DNA from: Pseudoduganella dura
GTDB lineage: Bacteria; Pseudomonadota; Gammaproteobacteria; Burkholderiales; Burkholderiaceae_D
Direction: 5' to 3'
Length of the DNA stretch: 64,000 nucleotides
Assembly (NCBI RefSeq): GCF_009727155.1
Contig: NZ_WNWM01000002.1
Coordinates: 1,426,001-1,490,000, forward strand
Part shown: one piece after another, positions 51,516 through 62,454 of the stretch
How positions within the stretch are numbered: position 1 is the first letter of the stretch
How the letters are laid out: every line of letters starts with the position of its first letter
Made by a program: the position numbers and the translations under genes
The notes under the pieces: generated by a model
What the model was told of the DNA's origin: nothing
Databases searched by the model: none
What the model saw: the letters and a program-made list of their open reading frames with translations, nothing else

Positions 51516-52463
51516 TCAGGTCCCCCGCTTGCCCTTCATCCGCTCGGCTTCCTTCTCGGCGGCCTTCGCCGCGGCCAGTTCCGCCTTGACGCGCTCAGCC
51601 TCGGTGAACGCGGCCAGCGCGGCGGCGCGGGTCTCGGGGGTTTCCAGCGAGATGCGGCCGAGCGCGCCGCTGCGGTAATCCTGCAGCAGCATGTGCGAGG
51701 CCTTTTCATAGTCCCAGTCGCCGCCGCGGATGCGGTAGCCGCGCTTTTGCGCCAGTCCCTCGACGACGGCGATGGCATCCATCTCCGCCGTCTTGAAGCC
51801 GTAGCGGGCGGCCAGCAGTTGCGGGTAGCGCCGCAGCAGTTCGCCGGCCAGCCACTCGGCCACTTCTTCCTCGATCAGCGCATTGGCGCCGATCGCATGG
51901 CTGGCGGCCAGCGCCAGGCCGTCGCTCGGCATGGCGATCTTCGGCCACAGCAGGCCCGGCGTATCGATGATGGCGGTGTTCTTGTCGAGGTAGATCTTTT
52001 GCTGGGTTTTCGTCACGGCCGGCTCGTCGCCCACTTTCGCCACGCGGCGTTTCAGCAGCGCATTCATCAGCGTGGACTTGCCCACGTTGGGAATACCCAT
52101 GATCATCAGCCGCAGCGGCTTGGTCGGCACGCCGCGGTGCGGCGCCAGCGCGCGCGCCTTGTCGATCACCCTGGCCACGTCGGCCGGTTTCTTGGTCGTC
52201 ATCGCGTACGCGGTCACCGCGTCGTCCTGCTCGAAGTACCGGACCCACGCGGCGGTGGCATCGGGATCGGCCAGGTCGATCTTGTTCAGCACCTTCAGGC
52301 ACGGCTTGGCGCGGAACTTGCGCAATTCCTCGACCAGCGGGTTGGTGCTCGCCTCCGGCAGGCGGGCATCGACGACTTCGATGACGACGTCCACATCCGC
52401 CATCTGTTCGGCCGCCTTCTTCTTGGCGGCGTTCATGTGCCCGGGGAACCATTGAATGGCCAT
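51516..52463 (-). CDS. ylqF: ribosome biogenesis GTPase YlqF/RbgA type
   Basis: A circularly permuted GTPase involved in large ribosomal subunit assembly. In the 315-residue protein the G4 motif comes first (VLNKIDLAD, about residue 60), then the P-loop GIPNVGKSTLMN (about 125) and G3 DTPGLLWPK (about 175). The start MAIQWFPGHMNAAKKKAAEQM is diagnostic; ATG 52463 has an AAGG site upstream. The longer frame to 52613 is not homologous. The C-terminus is lysine/alanine rich (AAAKAAEKEAERMKGKRG). Confidence 0.93.
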   Translation of the reverse strand: MAIQWFPGHMNAAKKKAAEQMADVDVVIEVVDARLPEASTNPLVEELRKFRAKPCLKVLNKIDLADPDATAAWVRYFEQDDAVTAYAMTTKKPADVARVIDKARALAPHRGVPTKPLRLMIMGIPNVGKSTLMNALLKRRVAKVGDEPAVTKTQQKIYLDKNTAIIDTPGLLWPKIAMPSDGLALAASHAIGANALIEEEVAEWLAGELLRRYPQLLAARYGFKTAEMDAIAVVEGLAQKRGYRIRGGDWDYEKASHMLLQDYRSGALGRISLETPETRAAALAAFTEAERVKAELAAAKAAEKEAERMKGKRGT

Positions 52464-52567
52464 GCTGTTACCTTCTGAATGTCTGAAACAATCCGCTATT
52501 TTACCGGCACTGCCGGCGCTGGTACCATCTGCGTCTCCCCTGTTTTCCGTCCACAGCCGCCGTATCC

Positions 52568-53254
52568 ATGAAATACTCCGCCGCCCTCCTCCTGTTCGTT
52601 GCCGTTTCGGCATCGGCGCAACCCGTCGTCGAAGTAAGCACCGTGCGCGACCCGGAACTGAAATCCTACGCGACGATGGTCAAGGGCCTCGACGCGTTCG
52701 ACGCCGAGCGCAGCCGCGCGCCGCAGGGGACGCTGCGCTTCCTCCTGCGGCCCGCCAGCCGCGAGGACAGCCTGCAGGGCCTGCAACTGAAGATCGTCGG
52801 CGACCGGGTGACGCTGCCGGTGGCGCTCGATGCCGACGGCGGCTTCAGCCTGCCGCGCAGCACGGCGGCGCTCGATGACGATGCCGAACTGGTACTGAAC
52901 AGGAAACGCCATTCGTTCCGCTGGCGGCCCGAAGTGCGCAGCCCGGGCGTGCCGGCGGCCGCCCGGCGGCTGGGCGACCTGCGCGTGCAGTGCGCCGTGC
53001 AGTGGGCGATCGAGCAGGAAGAGCTTGCGCCGCCGGCGCGCGCCGCGCTGTCGGCTACCGGCGGACCGTGCCGCTCGATGACGATGCACATGGGCTTCGA
53101 TGCGCCGGCGCCGCTGCAGGGCGCCTGGCTGCGCGACGGCGAACGCCGCGAACCGATTCCCGTCAACCGCCATTACCGGCGCGTGTTCAACCCGCCGCTG
53201 GCGGACCGCTCGTGGAGCGACGACACGCTGGTGGAATTCCACTACGTGCGCTGA
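52568..53254 (+). CDS. hypothetical exported protein
   Basis: A 228-residue protein with a signal peptide (MKYSAALLLFVAVSASAQ) and no recognised family. The mature part contains PRSTAALDDDAELVLNRKRHSFRWRPEVRSPG and two cysteines (VQCAVQW and GGPCRSMTM) that could form a disulfide. The composition is that of a soluble beta-rich periplasmic protein. It is divergent from ylqF across a 104-bp gap that holds no other gene. Confidence 0.7.
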   Translation: MKYSAALLLFVAVSASAQPVVEVSTVRDPELKSYATMVKGLDAFDAERSRAPQGTLRFLLRPASREDSLQGLQLKIVGDRVTLPVALDADGGFSLPRSTAALDDDAELVLNRKRHSFRWRPEVRSPGVPAAARRLGDLRVQCAVQWAIEQEELAPPARAALSATGGPCRSMTMHMGFDAPAPLQGAWLRDGERREPIPVNRHYRRVFNPPLADRSWSDDTLVEFHYVR

Positions 53255-53258
53255 ACGC

Positions 53259-53357
53259 ATGCACGATCACGCCGCCCGTTGCGGAGCCATCCTCGGCGCC
53301 TGCCCCTGGCTGATGGAAGCGCTGGCAGCGGTGCGGTCGCTGCCGCTGCGGGGCTGA
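53259..53357 (+). pseudogene. N-terminal remnant of a nucleotidyltransferase-family (DUF925) gene
   Basis: A 32-codon open frame, 4 bp after the preceding stop, reads HAARCGAILGACPWLMEAL then AAVRSLPLRG and a stop. The pattern CPWLMEALAAVRSLPL matches the start of nucleotidyltransferase-like DUF925 proteins, which normally continue with PDWWIGAGAVRN. Here the match ends abruptly and the converging deacetylase gene follows at 53369, so this looks like the truncated stub of a lost gene. The match is short and from memory. Confidence 0.4.
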
Positions 53358-53368
53358 TCCCGGGCGGT

Positions 53369-54295
53369 TCAGATCTCGGCCAGCGCCTTCACGTGCGCCA
53401 CCACGCTGCGCCCCAGCGCGGACAGGTTGTAGCCGCCTTCCAGGCAGCTGACGATGCGGCCCTTCGCATGCAGCTTCGCCACTTCCATCATCTGCTGCGT
53501 CATCCACGCGTAATCCGCTTCCACCAGGCCCATGGTGCCCAGGTCGTCTTCGCGGTGCGCATCGAAGCCGGCGGAAATGAAGATCATCTGCGGCCTGAAC
53601 GCATGCAGCGCCGGCAGCCACTGTTCGAGCACCAGCCGGCGCACCACGTCGCCTTTCGTGCCGGCCGGTACCGGCACGTTGACGCGGTTGGGCGTGACCG
53701 GCAGCGGTTCCGTGTACGGGTAGAACGGGTGCTGGAAAAAGCTCGCCATCAGCACGCGCCGCTCGTCGCGGAACGCTTCCTCGGTGCCGTTGCCGTGATG
53801 GACGTCGAAATCGACGATCGCCACCCGTTCCAGGCCGCGCGCGTCGAGCGCATGGCGCGCCGCGATCGCCACGTTGTTGAACAGGCAAAAGCCCATCGGC
53901 ACCGACGGCCGCGCATGGTGGCCGGGCGGACGCACCGCGCAGAATGCGTTGTCGATCTCGCCGTCGATGACCGCGTCGGTGGCCGCCACCGCCGCGCCGG
54001 CGGCGCGCAGCGCGGCCGTCCAGCTGTGGCGGTTCAGCGACGTGTCGCCGTCGATCGGATAGTAATCGTCGCCCTCGTGCGGCTGGCTTTGCACGATGGC
54101 GATCGCGTTCGGCGTGTGGTTGCGCGCGATGGCCGCCATGTCGGCGAGCGGCGCTTCGCGATGATCGAGCAGGTCGTCGATGTGGGCATTGATCAGCTGG
54201 TCGGCGATGGCCTGCAGCCGCGCGGGGCACTCGGGATGCCACTCGCCCATTTCATGGCGCCGGCAATCGGGGTGGCTGTAGATGGCTGTGCTCAT
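53369..54295 (-). CDS. histone-deacetylase-family (acetylpolyamine amidohydrolase-like) enzyme
   Basis: A 308-residue arginase/deacetylase-fold zinc hydrolase. Marks are HPECPARLQAI, AFCAVRPPGHHA (catalytic His pair, about residue 140), CLFNNVAIAARHAL, IVDFDVHHGNGTEEAF (zinc Asp and His), MIFISAGFDAHREDDLGTMGL (zinc Asp) and SCLEGGYNLSALG. Bacterial members deacetylate polyamines, acetoin-related or unknown small molecules. The start is at 54295. It is divergent from moxR by 103 bp. Confidence 0.9.
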   Translation of the reverse strand: MSTAIYSHPDCRRHEMGEWHPECPARLQAIADQLINAHIDDLLDHREAPLADMAAIARNHTPNAIAIVQSQPHEGDDYYPIDGDTSLNRHSWTAALRAAGAAVAATDAVIDGEIDNAFCAVRPPGHHARPSVPMGFCLFNNVAIAARHALDARGLERVAIVDFDVHHGNGTEEAFRDERRVLMASFFQHPFYPYTEPLPVTPNRVNVPVPAGTKGDVVRRLVLEQWLPALHAFRPQMIFISAGFDAHREDDLGTMGLVEADYAWMTQQMMEVAKLHAKGRIVSCLEGGYNLSALGRSVVAHVKALAEI

Positions 54296-54398
54296 GTCGC
54301 AAATTTCTTTAATGCATCAGTCTTGCTGATCGTAACGCATCGATCGTGACTCATGCAGGGTAGAATGGTCCTCATCAGGGCCAACTATAACAGGAACC

Positions 54399-55319
<921 letters not shown>

Positions 55320-55321
55320 CG

Positions 55322-56299
55322 ATGCTCGAAGCGTTCTGGCGCCGCGTGTTCCGGTTCGAGCGCCGCAAGGCGCGCGATGGCGACGTGGTGCTGACGCTGC
55401 GCCGCGTGTACATCCTGCCGGCACGCGCCGGCATGGCGTTCGCGGTGCTGCTGGTGCTGATGCTGATCGGCGCCACCAACTACACGCTGGGCCTGGGCTT
55501 CGCGCTCACTTTCCTGGCCGGCGCCTGCGCCATCGCCGACATGGTGCTGACTGTGAAGAACCTGGCCGGCCTGCGGCTGGCCGGCGGCCGCGCCGCCCCG
55601 GTGTTCGCCGGCGACGCGGCCCGGTTCGAGATCGCGCTGCACAACGGCGGCAGTGCCGGCCGCTATGCGATCCGCGTGCGCTTCGGTACCGACGGCGCCA
55701 CCGAACACCCGGCCGACGTGCCGGCGCACGGCAGCGCCGCGCTGGCGCTCGCCCTTCCCGCCCCCGAACGGGGCTGGCTGCGCGCCCCGCGCATCCGGCT
55801 CGAGACCCGTTTTCCGCTCGGCCTGTTCCGCGCCTGGAGCTGGTGGCAGCCCGACCTGCGCGTGCTGGTCTACCCGCGCCCGGAAAGCCCGGCACAGCCG
55901 CTGCCGGTGCGCGGCGCCGCCAGCGAGGAAGGCCACGGCGAAGTGGGCCTGGACAACTTCGCCGGCATCCGCAGCTACCAGCCGGGTGATCCGCTGCGCC
56001 ACCTGGCGTGGCGCCAGATCGCCCGCCTGGCGCCGGAAGACGGCGGCCAGCTCGTCACCAAGCATTTCGAAGGCGGCGCGGTGGCCGAGCTGGCGCTCGA
56101 CTTCGCGCAGCTGCCGCCGCACCTGGACCTGGAGCTGCGGCTGGCGCGCATGACCCGCTGGGTGCTCGACGCGGAACAGCGTGCGCTGCCCTATTCGTTC
56201 CGCCTCGGCCATCACCATTACGTGGCCGCTCTCGGCGACGCCCATCGCGCCGCGTGCCTTGCCGCGCTGGCGTTGCATGGCCGGGAGGCTTTGCCATGA
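55322..56299 (+). CDS. DUF58-domain membrane protein
   Basis: A 325-residue protein with two early helices (MAFAVLLVLMLIGATNYTLGL and GFALTFLAGACAIADMVL), then a beta-rich region, and the DUF58 core EVGLDNFAGIRSYQPGDPLRHLAWRQIARL near residues 200-230. DUF58 proteins normally partner MoxR ATPases. Here the von Willebrand-like fold is reduced. ATG 55322 lies 2 bp after the moxR stop; its own TGA overlaps the next ATG. Confidence 0.88.
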   Translation: MLEAFWRRVFRFERRKARDGDVVLTLRRVYILPARAGMAFAVLLVLMLIGATNYTLGLGFALTFLAGACAIADMVLTVKNLAGLRLAGGRAAPVFAGDAARFEIALHNGGSAGRYAIRVRFGTDGATEHPADVPAHGSAALALALPAPERGWLRAPRIRLETRFPLGLFRAWSWWQPDLRVLVYPRPESPAQPLPVRGAASEEGHGEVGLDNFAGIRSYQPGDPLRHLAWRQIARLAPEDGGQLVTKHFEGGAVAELALDFAQLPPHLDLELRLARMTRWVLDAEQRALPYSFRLGHHHYVAALGDAHRAACLAALALHGREALP

Positions 56300-58284
56300 T
56301 GGGCGCCGGGCCCCTCACGCGCGACAAGCAGGACACGCTGCTGCTGGTCGCCGCGGCGCTGCTGGTGATCGCGCCGCACTTCGCGCACCTGCCGTGGTGG
56401 ATCATCGGCACCGTCTGCGTCACGCTGCTGTGGCGCGTGCTCCTGACCTGGCGCGGGCGCCGCCTGCCCTCCGCCTGGCTGCTGCTGCCGGTGGCGCTGA
56501 TCGCGATGGGCGGCGTGTTCCGGTCGTTCGGCACGCTGCTGGGCCGCGACGCCGGCGTGGCGATGCTGGCGCTGCTGCTCGCCTTCAAGCTGCTGGAGAT
56601 GCACGCCAAGCGCGACCTGTACGTGGTGCTGTTCCTCAGCTTCTTCCTGATGCTGACGAATTTCTTCTACTCGCAGAGCATGCTGACGGGGCTGGCGATG
56701 GCCGCCACGGTCGTGGTGCTGCTGGCGGCGCAGATCACGTTCCAGTACACGGGCATCGTGCCGCCGCTGGGCCAGCGCCTGCGGCTGGCCGGCCGGATGT
56801 TCCTGCTCGCCGCGCCGCTGGCGGCGGCGCTGTTCGTGCTGTTCCCCCGCGTCGAAGGGCCGCTGTGGGGCATGCCGACCGACACGCCCGGCCCGAGCAG
56901 CGGCATCTCCGACACGATGGCGCCCGGCACGATGACGAACCTGGCGCTGTCGGAAGATGTGGCGTTCCGCGCGCGCTTCGATGGCGCGGCGCCGGCGCAG
57001 CGGCGGCTGTACTGGCGCGGCGTGGTGCTGAGCCACTACGACGGCCGCACCTGGACCCGCATCGGCGGCCGCCTGTACCGCCGCGACGGCGACGCGATGA
57101 CCCTGCGCGTGACCGGCAAGCCCGCCCCCTACGAGGTGACGCTGGAGCCCAGCGCGCGGCGCTGGCTGTTCACGCTGGAGCTGACGCCGCCGGCCCTGGA
57201 CGTGCCCGGCGAACGGGTCGGCGTGACCGACGAACTGGAGAGCTTCACGGTGCGTCCGCTGCACCGGCGCGTGCGCTACCGTGCCGCCGCCTATCCCGAG
57301 TACGCGGTGCAGCCGGCGCTCGATGCGGCATTGACGGGCAAGTGGCTGCAATTGCCGCCCGGCTTCAACCCGGCCGCTTACGAACTGGGCCGCACGCTGC
57401 GCAGGGATGCCGGCGTCGACGACGGCCGCGTGATCGCGCGGGTGCTGGCCATGTTCCGCAAGGAACGCTTCGCCTACACGCTGCAGCCCCCGCTGCTGGG
57501 GCGCAATGCCGTCGACGAGTTCCTGTTCGTCACCCGGCAGGGCTTCTGCGAACACTACGCCGGCGCCTTCGTCGTGCTGATGCGGGCCGCCGGCATTCCG
57601 GCACGCGTGGTAACGGGCTACCAGGGCGGCGAACTCAACCCCGTCGACCGCTACATGACGGTGCGGCAATCCGATGCCCATGCGTGGGCCGAGGTGTGGC
57701 TGGCCCACCGGGGCTGGGTGCGGATCGATCCCACGGCCGCGGTGGCGCCCGACCGGGTGACGCTGGGCCTGCGCGGCGCGCTGCCGCAACAGTCGCCGTT
57801 CGGACTGGCCGCTTTGCGCAGCGACAAGGATTCGTGGTTTTCGCAACTCCGCTTCCGGTTCAATGCAGCAAATAATGCCTGGAATCAATGGGTGCTGGAT
57901 TACAATCCTGAACGGCAAAGAAATTTCCTTGCGGAACTAACCGGATGGGTGGTCGACTGGCGCGCCCTTGCCGCCGTGCCCGCGCTGCTGGCGCTGGCCT
58001 GGCTGTGGCGCCAGCTTCGTGCGCGGCACCGCCGCGATCCCGTGCAGACTGCGTGGGAGCGGTTCTGCGTGTTGCTGGCGCGGCGTGGCGTGCGGCGCGC
58101 GCCCGACGAGGGACCGCACAGCCTCGCGTGCCGTGTGGCGGCGTTGCCGCTGCCGGACGACAAGAAAGCGGCGATGGCCGAATTTCTGGCACTGTATGCC
58201 GCGCTGCGCTACCGCGCGCTGGATGACGATGAACGAACCCGGTCGGCTCGCCGGCTGGCCAAACTGCTGAGCCTGTCACGATGA
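56296..58284 (+). CDS. membrane protein with extracytoplasmic transglutaminase-like domain
   Basis: A 662-residue protein with about six N-terminal helices (residues 10-190), a DUF3488-type segment, and a transglutaminase/protease-like core with the triad Cys in RQGFCEHYAGAFVVLMRAAGIPARVVTGYQGG, His in SDAHAWAEVWLAHRGWVRIDPTAAV and Asp in that same block (about 415-470). One more helix (AALAAVPALLALAWLW) precedes a cytoplasmic tail. It completes the MoxR-DUF58-transglutaminase set, whose cellular role is not settled. ATG 56296 overlaps the previous stop; ATG 56299 is equivalent. Confidence 0.9.
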   Translation: MMGAGPLTRDKQDTLLLVAAALLVIAPHFAHLPWWIIGTVCVTLLWRVLLTWRGRRLPSAWLLLPVALIAMGGVFRSFGTLLGRDAGVAMLALLLAFKLLEMHAKRDLYVVLFLSFFLMLTNFFYSQSMLTGLAMAATVVVLLAAQITFQYTGIVPPLGQRLRLAGRMFLLAAPLAAALFVLFPRVEGPLWGMPTDTPGPSSGISDTMAPGTMTNLALSEDVAFRARFDGAAPAQRRLYWRGVVLSHYDGRTWTRIGGRLYRRDGDAMTLRVTGKPAPYEVTLEPSARRWLFTLELTPPALDVPGERVGVTDELESFTVRPLHRRVRYRAAAYPEYAVQPALDAALTGKWLQLPPGFNPAAYELGRTLRRDAGVDDGRVIARVLAMFRKERFAYTLQPPLLGRNAVDEFLFVTRQGFCEHYAGAFVVLMRAAGIPARVVTGYQGGELNPVDRYMTVRQSDAHAWAEVWLAHRGWVRIDPTAAVAPDRVTLGLRGALPQQSPFGLAALRSDKDSWFSQLRFRFNAANNAWNQWVLDYNPERQRNFLAELTGWVVDWRALAAVPALLALAWLWRQLRARHRRDPVQTAWERFCVLLARRGVRRAPDEGPHSLACRVAALPLPDDKKAAMAEFLALYAALRYRALDDDERTRSARRLAKLLSLSR

Positions 58285-59435
58285 ATGTCATGAACAACAA
58301 GACCCTGCTTACCCTGCTGCTGGCGGCAAGCGTCGCCGCCACGAGCCTGTTCCCGTCCCAGTTGCTGGCCGCGCCCGCTGAAACGGCCAAGGCGAAAAAA
58401 GCCAAGGCCGCAACGAAAGGAAAGAAAAAGCCGGCCAGGAAGGCCGTTTCCGCCCCCGTAAGCGACTACTACACAGGCGAATTCGTCAATTTCAACCAGT
58501 GGAAGGAAGTCCAGCAATTCACGGACGAGATGGCGACGAAGCACGGCTTCACCCGCTCCGAACTGGAAACGTTGATGGGCAATGTGCGCTACCTCGATTC
58601 GGTGGTGCAGCTGGTCAAGCCGGCGCCCCCGGGCAAGCCGAAGAACTGGACGGTATACAGCAGCCGATTCATCGAACCGATCCGCATTGCCGCCGGGGTG
58701 CGCTTCTGGAACGAGAACGCCGAGACGCTGGCACGCGCCGAAGCGCTGTACGGCGTGCCGGCCGAGATCCTCGCCGGCGTGATCGGCGTGGAAACGATCT
58801 ATGGGCGCGACACGGGGCGCTTCCGCGTCATCGACACGCTGACAACGCTGGCGTTCGCCTACCCGGTGGCGCCGAACCGCGAGGCGCGGATGGCGTTCTT
58901 CCGTGGCGAACTGGAAGCCACGCTGCTGTATGCGCGGCAGACCGGCATCGATCCCCAGTCACTGCAGGGCTCCTTCGCGGGCGCCGTGGGCCTGCCGCAA
59001 TTCATGCCCAGCAATATCCTGAAGTACGGGGTGGACTTCGATGGCGACGGCCACATCGATCTGCGCAATTCCACGGCGGACGCGATCGGCAGCGTGGCGT
59101 CCTTCCTGGTGGGCCATGGCTGGCAGCGCGAACAGCCGGGACAGATCGTCTACCCGGCCACGGTATCGCCGGCGCGGGCATGGGAACGCTTCGCGGACGG
59201 CAGCCTGGAAGCGAAATTCCGGCCGGAAGACTTGACCGCGGCAGGCATCGTCACCACGTCGACATTGCCGCCGGACATGTTGTATGGCCTGGTGGATTTG
59301 CAGAACGGCTCCGAGCCGACGGAATACTGGGTGGGAAGCAACAACTTCTACACGATCACGCAGTACAACCGCAGCTATTTCTATGCGATGTCGGTGGTGG
59401 AACTGGGACGCTCGATCCGCCTGGCCAGGCCATGA
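58281..59435 (+). CDS. mltB: lytic murein transglycosylase B
   Basis: Cleaves peptidoglycan glycan strands with anhydro-ring formation. The 384-residue protein has a signal peptide (LLTLLLAASVAATSLFPSQLLA), a lysine-rich linker (AKAKKAKAATKGKKKPARKAV) and the catalytic domain with the active Glu in AGVIGVETIYGRDTG (about residue 174). It also has GSFAGAVGLPQFMPSNILKYGVDFDGDGHIDL, with the calcium-binding loop, and NFYTITQYNRSYFYAMSV. It overlaps the transglutaminase stop by ATGA, tying peptidoglycan cleavage to that operon. No lipobox is seen, so it is probably soluble. Confidence 0.93.
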   Translation: MNVMNNKTLLTLLLAASVAATSLFPSQLLAAPAETAKAKKAKAATKGKKKPARKAVSAPVSDYYTGEFVNFNQWKEVQQFTDEMATKHGFTRSELETLMGNVRYLDSVVQLVKPAPPGKPKNWTVYSSRFIEPIRIAAGVRFWNENAETLARAEALYGVPAEILAGVIGVETIYGRDTGRFRVIDTLTTLAFAYPVAPNREARMAFFRGELEATLLYARQTGIDPQSLQGSFAGAVGLPQFMPSNILKYGVDFDGDGHIDLRNSTADAIGSVASFLVGHGWQREQPGQIVYPATVSPARAWERFADGSLEAKFRPEDLTAAGIVTTSTLPPDMLYGLVDLQNGSEPTEYWVGSNNFYTITQYNRSYFYAMSVVELGRSIRLARP

Positions 59436-59875
59436 TGGCCGGGTGGCCAGGTGTAAAGGTACGTAATGCCGCTTGAAAAGTTGCTTTTTAGAATGTAACG
59501 TATGAGCAAATTCATTGCTCAAATTCGTTGCTCGCACTATTGCTTCCAATGCAGCATTGGTGATAAGTTTTATATTACACTTAAACTTGTATGATTGACA
59601 AAGTCGGGGCTGCTCATTCGGTTTATCTACCACAATAAGTACGGTAGAATTCTCACAGATTGTTGCAATGCGACAACGGCGTCATCAAAGAGACATATTT
59701 TTTTATTGCTCTTGAGTATGAGATTGCTGATTGTTGTACAATTGTGTATATATTATGAAACTTGTTATCCCGGAATCGTGTGTCGATCGTTCCTCAGTGA
59801 AGAGAAACTTCCACGCCCAGCATGAGCTCCGAGTGATTCTTTGCAGAACAACTTTACAGAAGGAACAGACGCATC
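59436..59875 (+). promoter_or_regulatory. AT-rich leader region with several palindromes
   Basis: This 440-bp gap is clearly richer in A and T than its neighbours and holds no convincing gene. It has GAGCAA-attca-TTGCTC (59504-59520) with a further TTGCTC at 59528, the palindrome CCAATGC-A-GCATTGG (59546-59560), and TTGT...ACAA at 59587-59601. These are candidate binding sites near the small HTH gene. A 76-codon open frame at 59595-59825 has no ribosome site or protein-like features. Confidence 0.5.
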
Positions 59876-60235
59876 ATGACAAACCAAGTCGGCATTGATA
59901 TGAACAACGATTCGGACGGCGATGATCTGCTGCAGTACAATCCGAACCGTCTGCTGGATACGCTGATCGAAAATCTGCGCCTGAAAAACGACGCCGCATT
60001 GTCCCGCGCGCTTGAAGTGGCACCACCGGTGATCAGCAAGATCCGCCACCATCGCCTGCCCGTTGGCGCTTCGCTGCTGATCCGCATGCACGAGGTGAGC
60101 GATCTGTCGATCCGCGACCTGCGCTACCTGATGGGCGATCGCCGCAACAAGTTCCGCATCAGCGACAAGCAGTTCAAGCCGAAGGAAGGCGAAACGCCGG
60201 CGGCAAGCAGCACGAACAACAACAGCAACAGCTGA
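59876..60235 (+). CDS. small putative helix-turn-helix DNA-binding protein
   Basis: A 119-residue protein. The segment NPNRLLDTLIENLRLKNDAALSRALEVAPPVISKIRHHRLPVGASLLIRMHEVSDLSIRDLRYLMG (about residues 21-86) looks like a Cro/C1-type helix-turn-helix: ALSRALEVAPPVISKIRHHR is the turn and recognition helix. A polar tail ends in TNNNSNS. Such single-domain proteins occur in Oxalobacteraceae, but I know no function. The start ATG 59876 follows AGAAGGAAC. It is preceded by an AT-rich palindrome-rich leader that it might control. Confidence 0.7.
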   Translation: MTNQVGIDMNNDSDGDDLLQYNPNRLLDTLIENLRLKNDAALSRALEVAPPVISKIRHHRLPVGASLLIRMHEVSDLSIRDLRYLMGDRRNKFRISDKQFKPKEGETPAASSTNNNSNS

Positions 60236-60241
60236 TTGTAA

Positions 60242-60267
60242 AAAAAGCCGGGCTAGCCCGGCTTTTT
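60242..60267. terminator. bidirectional terminator between the HTH gene and cysM
   Basis: Perfect 13-bp arms AAAAAGCCGGGCT and AGCCCGGCTTTTT meet at the centre. It follows the plus-strand stop by a few bases and lies 3 bp from the cysM stop on the other strand. Confidence 0.93.
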
Positions 60268-60269
60268 CC

Positions 60270-61172
60270 TTATGCGGGGAAGACCCCGGTCGACAGGTAG
60301 CGGTCGCCCCGGTCGCAGACGATGAACACGATCGTCGCGTTCTCGACCGTTTGCGAAATGCGCAGCGCGATTTCGCAGGCGCCAGCCGCGGAAATGCCGC
60401 AGAAAATCCCCTCCTCGGCCGCCAGCCGGCGCGCCATGCGCTCCGCCGCCGCCTGCGACACCGATTCGATCTGGTCCACGCGCGCCTTGTCGAAGATCTT
60501 CGGCAGGTAGGCTTCCGGCCACTTGCGGATACCCGGGATCGACGAGCCCTCTTCCGGCTGGGCGCCGATGATGCGCACGTTGCCGTTCTGCTCCTTCAGG
60601 TATTGCGACACGCCCATGATCGTGCCGGTGGTGCCCATGGCCGATACGAAGTGCGTGATCTTCCCTTCGGTATCGCGCCAGATTTCCGGACCGGTCGATT
60701 CATAGTGGGCGCGCGGGTTGTCGCCGTTGGCGAACTGGTCCAGGATGATGCCCTTGCCGTCGCGCTGCATCTGCTCGGCCAGGTCGCGCGCGTATTCCAT
60801 GCCACCCGTCTTCGGTGTCAGCACGATCTGCGCGCCGTACGCGGCCATGCTCTGGCGGCGCTCTTCGGACAGGTTTTCCGGCATCAGCAGCACCATCTTG
60901 TAGCCGCTGATCGCCGCCGCCATCGCCAGCGCGATGCCGGTGTTGCCGCTGGTGGCTTCGATCAGCGTATCGCCCGGCTTGATATCGCCCCGCTCGGCCG
61001 CCCGGCGCAGCATCGACATCGCCGCGCGGTCCTTGACGGAGCCGGCCGGGTTGTCGCCCTCCAGCTTGCCCAGGATGATGTTGTTGCGCGCCGCGGCTTC
61101 CGCGCCCGGCAGGCGCACGAGCTGGACCAGCGGCGTGTTGCCGATCGTGTCGGCAATAGTTTTGTAGGCCAT
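60270..61172 (-). CDS. cysM: cysteine synthase B (O-acetylserine sulfhydrylase)
   Basis: PLP enzyme making cysteine from O-acetylserine and sulfide or thiosulfate. The 300-residue protein has the PLP lysine in KLEGDNPAGSVKDRAAMSML (about residue 47), the phosphate/substrate loop EATSGNTGIALAMAAA, the glycine loop SAMGTTGTIMGVSQYL and the C-terminal CDRGDRYLSTGVFP. The GTTGT loop and the RWDE-like charged surface (here GIRKWPEAYLPKIFD) suit CysM more than CysK. ATG 61172 is taken since homology starts at MAYKTIADTIGNTPLVQL. Confidence 0.93.
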   Translation of the reverse strand: MAYKTIADTIGNTPLVQLVRLPGAEAAARNNIILGKLEGDNPAGSVKDRAAMSMLRRAAERGDIKPGDTLIEATSGNTGIALAMAAAISGYKMVLLMPENLSEERRQSMAAYGAQIVLTPKTGGMEYARDLAEQMQRDGKGIILDQFANGDNPRAHYESTGPEIWRDTEGKITHFVSAMGTTGTIMGVSQYLKEQNGNVRIIGAQPEEGSSIPGIRKWPEAYLPKIFDKARVDQIESVSQAAAERMARRLAAEEGIFCGISAAGACEIALRISQTVENATIVFIVCDRGDRYLSTGVFPA

Positions 61173-61251
61173 GCGTTCGCTTCTTCTCTTCGCCAAAAGA
61201 AGCATTTTAATCCGGTTGCCGTTTGGTTGCTCGCGATGGCTCCAAGGCTCA

Positions 61252-61352
61252 GCCCGTGTCCACCCTGGGGTCAACCCTGAAATAGGACACGATCTCAGCC
61301 CTGGTACGGTTCAGCCCGTGTCCGGAAAAGAGGTTGACCCGAGGTGGACACG
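61252..61352. repeat. two copies of the GTGTCC..GTCAACC..GGACACG repeat
   Basis: 61252-61291 (gcccgtgtcc, ggtcaaccc, taggacacga) and 61313-61352 (gcccgtgtcc, ggttgaccc, gtggacacga) are related units; the second carries the central part inverted. They share features with 11651-11690. They fill the gap between cysM and the ABC ATPase, which holds no gene. Confidence 0.7.
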
Positions 61353-61383
61353 ACCTCTGCGGTATTACGTTACCGGCATGGCT

Positions 61384-62451
<1,068 letters not shown>

Positions 62452-62454
62452 GTT

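Noticed and set aside
59595-59825. 76-codon open frame in the AT-rich leader
   Set aside because: No ribosome site, no recognised sequence and composition typical of random AT-rich DNA.
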